A stretch of DNA of 64,000 bases from Calonectria ilicicola (taxonomy: Eukaryota > Ascomycota > Sordariomycetes > Hypocreales > Nectriaceae), in assembly GCA_020809705.1 (NCBI GenBank), contig CP085829.1:5952001-6016000 (forward strand), in the 5' to 3' direction. Positions 56,141 to 64,000 of the stretch are shown piece by piece (the first letter of the stretch is position 1; each line of letters begins with the position of its first letter). The notes beneath the pieces are model-generated. The model saw only the letters and a program-made list of their open reading frames with translations. It made no database searches and was not told where the DNA came from. A program made the position numbers and the translations under genes.

Positions 56141-57949
56141 GGTTGATGGCGGGGAGAATTTGGCAGATGGGCAAGATTTGGGCAAAGAATGAGGTTTGGC
56201 GGAAGCAAGCCGTCGGGCCTTGGCTGATGAGGCTGGCAGGGACCGGGGTTTGTTGCGGACGTCGTTATCGGTGCTGCCGTCAGCGGGACCCAGGATAAAA
56301 CAAAGCGCTGAGCTGGCGGCGGTGAATGGGCTAAAACGCAGCACGACGGCTTACGCTCAGAGTGCGTGCTGCACAGCCCGTGTGTGGTTGGGTGTCCCAA
56401 GATGGGTAGCGATGGGGGGGAGGGCCGTCAGACGACGAGGGTCATCAACGCAAGCATTTCTGTTTCGATCGCAACGGGTCGACTGGCGGAGTGATCAAAA
56501 AAGTGATCGCGGAGGGAGGGACACGGGGACGACGGGGTTTTTCGTAGATGGTGGTCGGTGGGAGAGAGAGAGATGTAGCGAGCGTCAAACGGACGAGAGG
56601 GTGGTTGGTGATAAGGCGGCTCGGAAAGGTGGGATGTGTGAACCGCGTGGACCTGCCTTGACCTTGCCTGGACTGGGGGAGGGGACAGGACAGTGGATGG
56701 CCGAGGGAGAGGGCCAGCAATGAGCAGTGAGGGGGGGGGGTCACTATGCTATGGTAGGGGCTCGATGGTTTATGCGGCGTGGGACCGGTAGGCCGAGATG
56801 GAGGATGGAGACACAAGACGGACGGAGACGGAGTCGGAACGGCGAAGCAACCGGCCAGTTGTGGTGTACGTATTAGGTAGGTGAGCGAGTTGAGTAAAGT
56901 TGAGTGAGCGATTAGGTGCAACAAGCAGCTTGGCTGGCTGGAAGCACCCGAAGACCCTGGTTGGTTCTTTGGGGGGACCTTTGGGGGAGAGAACCTTTTG
57001 GGGATGTGCTTGGTTGGGATTGGGATGGCCCAGGCTCTCTCTCCAAGTGGGCTTCGGGGCGTCGGGTGGCGGGCGGGCGGGGTGGGCTTGCGGAGAGGTG
57101 GGAATAAGTATGTGCGATGTGCGATGCGCGATGTAGTAGTAGTGGTAGCGAGGTGAAGTAGTAATTGGGATAAGATTTGTGGTGAGTGATGAATGTTGGT
57201 GTTATCGTTGAAGAACAAGACGAATGGTGATATCAAGCTGTCACAAGAAAAAAACAAAACAAACCAACAGGCGCTGAGAGGTCCTTTGATGACTGAGGAA
57301 TGATGGCATGGCATGTCCAGAGGGCTGACGCATCGGGTTGGCTGCTGCTCACTGCCTGCAGCCATCAGCGTCTCCATCAGCGTGCCCCAGTCGCGATTCA
57401 CTGGGTCCCTCACTGGGTCCCTTGCAGGGCCTCCTCCTCCAGCCTGTCCGCCCCTCTGGCCTCTCTGGCTTGTCCCCTTCTGGGCTGTCTTCTCCGGGGT
57501 TGTACCACAGCACCACCACAGCTCGCCCTCCCTCTTCCCCCGCCTGTGAGACCTGTATGTCCCTCCATCCCCCCGCAAGCTAACGTAGCCCCGGCGAAAG
57601 CCAAGCCAGGCAGCTAAATAGCCCGCACCGCACTGCTGCTGCTTACGGCTTTAGCCCGCGCCTGTCTGTGGTCAATATCGACAGGTTGAAATGAAAGCAC
57701 GGCAACACGGCGCGACGCAGCTATCTCCGCCCAGTACCCACGCGAGGCCCCTTGGACACAGGCCTTCTAGAAGTCGCACATAGACTAGACGGCCCCGTTG
57801 TGCATTTTATTCCCTCTATGCGTCGCCAGTCTTCCCGCCAGTCTCGTCGCGTACCCGACCCGAGCTATCCACCGTTGGGCCTGTCGACTCCACACGTCAA
57901 CATGCGTACGTCAGATGCAGGGCAGTTGGGGTAGGCTGAGTCGCCTGGG

Positions 57950-58010
57950 TTTGGCCTGGCCTGGCTTGGCCTGGCCTCTCGATTGATTGTGTTTGTGTGT
58001 GTGTGTGTGT
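57950..58010. repeat. CCTGGCTTGG tandem stretch and GT microsatellite
   Basis: A TGGCCTGGCCTGGCTTGGCC-type tract (about 57953-57980) is followed by a TG/GT run at 57994-58010. Typical low-complexity intergenic DNA. Confidence 0.75.
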
Positions 58011-58500
58011 CGCTTCTTCAATCAGGCCATGCCCATTGATTGCCCGCCCAGCCTCCCGGGACACTGGTCCTTGCACCACCTTGGACGTTGGGATTCCAAA
58101 CGAAAAAAAACTCAATCTCTTGACGCTGGGCTGTGCTCGCCGACTATGGCCAATTCTGCCCGCTCATCGCCATCTACATGTCGCAACTTCAACACCAGGT
58201 GTGGAACCAACCATCACGCGACATGTGCGTCCCCGAGAGATCCGAATGCCACCGACCGCCATTGACCAGTGATCGTCTTGCATTTCCGTCTTTAACAAGC
58301 CTGCATCTCCTCACCTCGGAACCTAGGTGTCCAATCCGTGCCCAGCTAAGCTACATAGCTACATATTTTTTTTCTTCCCACCTCCAATCAAGGGCAATGG
58401 ATGCCTGGCTTCAGCCTCCTCCCTCCATGTGCTCCAACTATGCTCGTCATTGACCTATGAAACCCCTCCAACCATGTTTCCGGCCGTTCCGTACGGTATT

Positions 58501-58519
58501 GTACTGTACTGTACTGTAT
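58501..58519. repeat. GTACT microsatellite
   Basis: Three perfect GTACT units plus GTAT. Confidence 0.75.
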
Positions 58520-58876
58520 AAGACTTATACGCGGCACCATCGTACTCGGCGATGAAATTCGCCGAAACCATGTTTTTGCACGCCGTTGCAATTCCTCAAC
58601 CCGCAGATGCTATGCAACAGGTGGAGTCCACGGCCTCGGCCAAGCTTCGCTGGCCACGTGTGCAACCCACACTGCCATTGACTGATGGCTTGTGAAAATC
58701 AACTGCCAAGGGACCTGTTTCAGATGCCAAACTAGCAGCCAGGGCATTGTGCAGCATTCCAGCTCAATAATCTGTCGTAGTACCCACGGATACACTGTGT
58801 ATTTTGCCACTTACAAACTTGACTGTCTCGACCTCTCACTGGGGGAAATTCCCAATGCGTAATAAATTGCTCCATA

Positions 58877-59114
58877 GTACAATCCTTGAAAGATTGTACC
58901 CCCTCTACCTTTTCCGATCATCTCCCAGCCAAATTTTAAATAAATAAATATTATATAAATGAACTAAATAAGTAATGTATGTATAGGGTTTATTGTTATT
59001 TATTTATTTATTTTCTTTCTTTTACTATTCTATTGATATTTTTGGGTGGTTTAGCTCCATACTGCTAAAGGTACGGAAGTCACAGGGGACAATCTTTCAA
59101 GGGGTGTATTGTAC
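58877..59114. mobile_element. MITE-like element with inverted ends
   Basis: A 238-bp stretch begins and ends with GTAC. The left end CCTTGAAAGATTGT (58884-58897) is the exact reverse complement of ACAATCTTTCAAGG (59089-59102); outer bases CAAT/ATTG also match, with a 6-nt gap on one side. TA dinucleotides at 58878-58879 and 59112-59113 could be the TA target duplication of a Tc1/mariner-type element. The inside is AT-rich with TAAATAAATA and TTATTTATTT tracts and no ORF, as in non-autonomous elements. A second degenerate copy lies at about 50.5 kb. Confidence 0.6.
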
Positions 59115-59529
59115 ACTGGACTGCCAAAAGTTCTCATCTGGAACCTTGCACTGATTCATTTATTGTGCACCTGATTCCGGGGACTGACCAACACAAATAT
59201 AAACCCTTCTTACCAAATGAGACATGGAAAATAAAATTGCTTGTTGATTGTCCCTCTTTACGGATAATCCAGTCTTGCCGGTTTTTCGGCTTTCCTCCGT
59301 AAGCCAAAACTTTGACGTCCCACTTTACATTACCGAACAGCCGTGATAAATTAACATAAATTTGAGCATATGAATAGTTCATGTGCTTATACACCGTGCT
59401 CTATTTATAGAAAAGAAAACATCTCTAATTTGACAAAAACCATCTAGCGCCCCCATTGGATCGTCATCGGCGCATAACTCCGTGGTATCTTCCCAAACCC
59501 CATACACCAGATGAACATCCATCTATTCT
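59115..59529. other. 3' flank of the UFD1-like gene
   Basis: About 415 bp; nothing beyond the expected 3' UTR. Confidence 0.4.
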
Positions 59530-61809
59530 TCATCGCTTCTCTATTTTGTTCGGAGCCCAAGCTTGTAACCATTCCCGCATCCTGTCTAGATTTCCCTTTT
59601 CGGCTTCTGCTGCCGCAATGCACCACTCCACGTCCCAAACGCCCTCCGATGATATCATTTCTGACAGCTTGCGGCTGTTCTGGCTCGTTTCGTCCGTACA
59701 AAAGTGTAGTGGCTGATTGAGATCTGCCAAATTGGCCACCAATGGCTTGACCAGTGGCAAAACACCTGCAGTGCTAGATGGTTTTGCTTCTAGACCAAGA
59801 TTAGATCTCCCTGTTTTGCACCATTCATTTCCACAATATGCCTTTTTGCATCCCGTCATCATCTGTCCAAGATACCGTCTTTCGACTCTCCTCCTGAGCG
59901 CCTTTCCTTCTGGATCATGCATGCTCACATAGAGCGGCCCAAAACAAATGGAGCATAATCCAATCTCGTTACCAGAGTTCTCGTTTGGAGCTGGCCCTTG
60001 TTTAACTTGACCCCTGGCACCAACACCATAGCGAGTCCTTCCGCAATTGACATTTCGGCAGACTGGTGGTTTCAACCTGGAAACCTTGTCAAGCTCGTGA
60101 TGCTTAAGGTGAGTCTCCATGTCTCGTAAACGAACAATCTTGTCGCATAGGTGACACTCTGTCGTGCGGGCGCCATCGGCAAGCTCATGGGCAGTCATCC
60201 CTGAGAGGACAACCTCGGGGCTGGGGTTGAACGGATCTCCCTCCTGAGGCACCTCTAGGTGGCAAAATCGGCAAAGAATAATCTTTCCGGGGCAAACACT
60301 GGTCTGATGCCTTGCGAGGTCGGGAATCGAGTTGGTCGAAAAGTCGCACGATGGACACTGACGATGTGTATGAAAGACATTGTCGTGTTTTGTCCGGCTA
60401 GATGCCGAGTTGCCATGGGCAGAGTCCTTGTCGCAATGCCAGTGATCATCCCATTCAGGCGAACCCTTCTTGAAAACTGTTTTGCAGTGGGGGCATATAA
60501 TGTTGTTTCGTCTACAGAAATTCTCGTGCAAAACCATTGTTCGCTTGGGAACCCACTGGAAGCAATTGCCGCATTGCGCGTCATCTGGAGAATGGGTCTC
60601 AGTCTTGCCATCTGCTCCATTTTCGGCATTATTTTCGGCAGGAATCGCGACTCTGGCCCGTAGAGTATACTGGACGGGCGTTGCTGCATCCGAAGATTCC
60701 GAATGTGTGTAGCCATGAACCGAGATGAGTATCTTTTCTGCATCTTCCAGCTCCACGTTGGTTGGAGAAAGAGTTATCGACTTGGTTCCGTCCTTGGCTG
60801 GTGAGAATTCACCGAAAACATGCACCAGTTCTCGCGGCAATGCCCTCTGTTGAGCAGATCGAGGTGAGATAAAGAGATCGAGCGCATCCTCATCTTGGTC
60901 AACCTCTAGCTCAATGGTCAGGGGCTGAGAGCGATTCCACGACGGTAGCGTATAATCGACATATTCTCCAGGCACGACTTGTCCCTCGACTGACTTCCAG
61001 ACGTCGATTTCTCCTCCGGCTGAACTACCACTCTCGGTTCCCCTCTCAGACTTCTTCATAACCCGTCTGAGTGTTTCCCGAGCTTGTTCCTCGTCCAAAG
61101 CTTCAATGTCAACCTCGAGGTCAGTGTCGACAACACAGATGGCATCCCCTTCAGGGGCAATCTTGTCAACTAGTAGCTTGAATTCCTCGCCTTGGACTCC
61201 CTTGACTGCCAACATCGTGCCCTTGCTCAAGGTGGTAAAATTTTCTCGGAGTTGTCGTTCAAGCAGAGGCCTCCAATCATCTGGATTATAACCGGCCTCA
61301 AGAGGTCGAAGCCGTACATATGTTCCTTTGGGGAGTTCTCGTGCCTGAACTGTGACTTGCAGTCCATCAATGTCCATCTTTTCATCCTCCGCATTCGTCT
61401 TTTCATCGCCATCAACGTTAATCGGCTGACTGTGAGAAACGAAATCTCCATCTGTAATCCCTAAAGCTTCTGTCAAGAAGGGACTTAGGCCAAGTGTGCC
61501 TTCTGGGGCAGAAAACTCCCGAATCCCAGCATATACGGCATTGTTATTCTTTGGGTTGACGAGTCGGAAAGTGAGGGGGTTGGGGAGCTGGTTGGTATTT
61601 TCAGTGTCAAAAGATGACCCGAAATTCGAAGAATAACCACCAAAGCGATTCGTAGAAACCGGAGGTCGGGATCGGGAGGCGTTGAGGAGCTGTTCGAGTG
61701 CTGATTGAGGGAGGAGAATCTTGTCGCCGCGAAGATTTTTGGTCGATGTAATGGACGGGTGAAGGACTGGGAATGGACCTGACCAGCGTAAGGGGGCCGG
61801 CTCATCCAT
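59530..61809 (-). CDS. UFD1-like protein with C-terminal zinc fingers
   Basis: Single exon, 759 aa. The N-terminal third is a UFD1-type fold: GDKILLPQSALEQLL, FSAPEGTLGLSPFLTEALGI, VQARELPKGTYVRLRPLEAG, LERQLRENFTTLSKGTML. UFD1 is a cofactor of Cdc48/p97 in extraction of ubiquitylated proteins. Unlike canonical Ufd1 (about 340-370 aa) the rest carries Cys/His clusters like TRAF/XAF1 fingers: CGNCFQWVPKRTMVLHENFC (about 410), CPHCKTVF, CPSCDFSTNSIPDLARHQ, CRFCHLEVPQ, CHLCDKIVRLRDMETHLKHH, CKKAYCGNEWC. This is a known fungal second UFD1-like type, distinct from the true Ufd1. ATG at 61809 is directly followed by the conserved start. Role in Cdc48 pathway is inferred. Confidence 0.85.
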   Translation of the reverse strand: MDEPAPLRWSGPFPVLHPSITSTKNLRGDKILLPQSALEQLLNASRSRPPVSTNRFGGYSSNFGSSFDTENTNQLPNPLTFRLVNPKNNNAVYAGIREFSAPEGTLGLSPFLTEALGITDGDFVSHSQPINVDGDEKTNAEDEKMDIDGLQVTVQARELPKGTYVRLRPLEAGYNPDDWRPLLERQLRENFTTLSKGTMLAVKGVQGEEFKLLVDKIAPEGDAICVVDTDLEVDIEALDEEQARETLRRVMKKSERGTESGSSAGGEIDVWKSVEGQVVPGEYVDYTLPSWNRSQPLTIELEVDQDEDALDLFISPRSAQQRALPRELVHVFGEFSPAKDGTKSITLSPTNVELEDAEKILISVHGYTHSESSDAATPVQYTLRARVAIPAENNAENGADGKTETHSPDDAQCGNCFQWVPKRTMVLHENFCRRNNIICPHCKTVFKKGSPEWDDHWHCDKDSAHGNSASSRTKHDNVFHTHRQCPSCDFSTNSIPDLARHQTSVCPGKIILCRFCHLEVPQEGDPFNPSPEVVLSGMTAHELADGARTTECHLCDKIVRLRDMETHLKHHELDKVSRLKPPVCRNVNCGRTRYGVGARGQVKQGPAPNENSGNEIGLCSICFGPLYVSMHDPEGKALRRRVERRYLGQMMTGCKKAYCGNEWCKTGRSNLGLEAKPSSTAGVLPLVKPLVANLADLNQPLHFCTDETSQNSRKLSEMISSEGVWDVEWCIAAAEAEKGNLDRMREWLQAWAPNKIEKR

Positions 61810-64000
61810 GATGTCTCGAGGTAGACCAGACTTGGTCTGGATGCAACTGGCTAGTATTTGAGCTTGAACAGAGATGAAGCCAAAATGCGGGGCAGTTCTC
61901 GAAGCTGGAAGGGGAGAGGCAAGGCAATGGGAAAGGATCAGGAGTAGTAGGTGTGAAATCGTTCATGTCATGGCAAGTTCCCAAGAAAAGACGTCATAAC
62001 AGATATGATGGGAGTTTTGTTGTCATGACAGGGTGCCGCTAGGCGGCAATGCTCTGTCAGCAGATTCGGCGACGTTCTACCCACATCACGAAGCATCATG
62101 GCGATGGAGGGGCACGCGACATCACGTGGTCAAAATTTATTCGGAGGGGCTGGAATATCCACCTAGTTTAATCGAGGCCAATTTTCTTCTCAAGCTGCGA
62201 TAAGGACATTCTAGAAAAACAGACTAGAATTAGAAATGGAAAATAATTAAAGCTAAACTAATGTCATATTGGTTAGCTTCACATTTGCTCATTTACTTGC
62301 TATCTTTGGTTGTGAGGGTGCTTGATTCAATTTTGTCACGGTGTGCCGTGTATTCCTTCCTTCACCCACTCACCCACTTGCTTAGCTACTTTTTACACTG
62401 GTCTCGTGATGGGGAAGATGGGGACACCCTCTCATTTTTTTCAACCAACAAGACAAATTTTGGTGTTGAAATTTACCAAATTGCCGCCAGAGCCTCAGAA
62501 AGCTCTATCATACATCATACCCTACCCACTCCCACTTCAACGTGCACTTGTTGTAAAGTGTGACAAGGCAATGATGGCAGTTTGCCTCGCACTAGCAGAA
62601 TCAAAGTACACGTCAACGAACACGAACAAACCCAAAAAAGACATGGGCGAATAGCGTCAATCGAGATTGATCTCGTCTGACTCTTCTCGGTTATAAACGG
62701 TAGACGCGAGATTACGTATGGGCTGTGATGATGTCTTTTCTTCTTCTTCCTGTTCATAGTTGGGTAGTAATAAGCAGGCAGGCACAAATTCAGTTGTTGG
62801 TGTGCTCAGGCTTGTGCTCCCGGTTGAGGGAGCACGTGGGCGCGGACAAAATCATCTCCACCGGCTAAAGCAGTGAGCAGGGCATCCATCTATTGGCATT
62901 GATGGCATCAACGACATGGTGCATACCCACCTACCCTAGGTGTGACCTGGCATTGAGCGCCTACATACATACATACTACATACAGTAGGTACTGTAGGAG
63001 GGAGGAGGGCCCAGACATGCATGCATCGGCAGACACAGTAGGGGCGGACGTGGAGCACCGCGCCGGCTCGGCAGCGGCGGACAGCAGCGGGGAGCGGACA
63101 TATCATGTAGGGCGGTGGAACTGGCTAGGCACGAAGACCGACACGATGGAACGCTTGAGGCCGAAAAAAGAAGCAGGCGAAGAGATGCATTTCCATTCTT
63201 CGGCGGATTTGCTGGCGACGGGTAAGGAGAACCGACCGGGAAGAAACCCGACCCGACGGGAAGACCGACTGGAGCTGCGCGCGCCTAGATAGGATAGGAT
63301 GCGACAGTGAGTGAGCGAGAGAGACACACAGGGCCGGCAATGCTTCCCACGGGGGAAGCAAGGGAGATGGCGGTCAGCCTCAGGGTGCCTTTGTGTCGTT
63401 GCCACGCATTACGTCTTTGGCAGTCTTGTCGGTCGATCCCAAGCGGCTCACGTCGCTGGTGGTGTTGCCCATGTTGCCCAGATCTCACCCACAAGGCACA
63501 GCGCCCAGATGCAGATGCACCAGGTCGCAAGCATGACGACGACACGGCGCCAGAGGCACGTCGCATTGGTTGTAACGGCACCCAGAAAAAGGAAAACCGA
63601 AGCGCCGAGTCCAGCTGGCATCCAGCCAGCTTCCCGCCAGCGCCAACCAGCTTCCAGCTCGCTCCCTGAACCAGAGCTAGAGCAGCTTCTTCTTACAGAC
63701 CTGCACCAAAGCTGCACCAGAGCTGCACCAAAGCTTCCCCCCCAAAGCAAAGCACCCACAGCTCACAGCAAGCGGCGGCAGGGTCTTGCGAGCTAGGCCT
63801 CTTGGCACACTTGGGCCATGATGAGGCGTGCTGAGCCCCACCCACCCGGCCTTGGTTCGATCGGCAGCAAAGCCCCCGGATTCTGGTACGTTGATCAGGT
63901 CAACATGTTCCCACAACACCAGCATTAGCCCTCGCCGCTTTTACCTCGTGTTTGTGAACGTTGCTTTTTCCTCTGCTCGCTACGTCTTTTGTGTGAGCGT
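61810..64000. other. Terminal 2.2 kb, no gene seen
   Basis: Contains a CATA-type microsatellite near 62962-62988 and short frames on both strands (63000-63900) without domains. It may be the promoter of a gene beyond the window. Nothing supported. Confidence 0.4.

Larger units (their letters stand above)
56141..58876. other. Long upstream region of sip5, no gene seen
   Basis: About 2.7 kb. On the minus strand it is strongly C/T- and Pro-codon-rich (56445-57578), which produces a long open frame of low complexity without domains; I read it as promoter or 5' leader DNA. Low-complexity tracts lie near 57950-58010. Confidence 0.5.

Noticed and set aside
56445..57578. Long minus-strand open frame of 377 codons upstream of sip5
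   Set aside because: Low-complexity Pro/Ser/Leu composition, no domain, and it reflects a C/T-rich strand bias typical of a promoter or leader.

Overview
The window is nuclear DNA of a filamentous ascomycete. Genes are broken by short introns of about 47-81 nt with GT..AG ends, there are fungal-only families (Zn2Cys6 regulator, Clr5 domain, Sip5), and the proteins read like Sordariomycetes, probably Hypocreales. That rank is inferred from overall resemblance; no species is claimed. There is no sign of operons, CRISPR, rRNA or tRNA genes.

Left part (1-25.5 kb): an aldo/keto reductase cut by the window edge, a C2H2-type zinc finger protein, a secreted beta-lactamase-like serine hydrolase with a GPI-like tail, a Zn2Cys6 transcription factor, then a conserved housekeeping block. 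The block holds Rtf2 (replication/RING-like), the TOR kinase (2429 aa after joining four exons), the beta subunit of ER glucosidase II (ends in HDEL) and a GCIP/cyclin-D1-binding-like protein.

Middle part (25.8-50 kb): an accessory island. It holds two tandem F-box/LRR-like paralogues, a small NPC2/ML-domain lipid-binding protein that only appears after joining three exons, an unrecognised gene relic with several in-frame stops, an F-box gene with one in-frame TGA, a BDS1/SdsA-type metallo-beta-lactamase alkylsulfatase with a one-base frame break, a relic ORF with in-frame stops, an NLR-type protein (alpha/beta hydrolase, NB-ARC, TPR), a broken F-box gene, a small Ser/Thr-rich ORF and a Clr5/ankyrin locus whose two halves lie in different frames. 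The mix of NLR, ankyrin and F-box families with many decaying genes looks like a fast-evolving non-self-recognition or stress island; that role is inference.

Right part (51-62 kb): a GH71 alpha-1,3-glucanase without a visible signal peptide, a Sip5-like RING protein and a UFD1-like protein with extra zinc fingers. Two short AT-rich elements with related inverted ends (about 58.9 and 50.5 kb) look like MITEs of one family. The last 2 kb hold no gene I can support.
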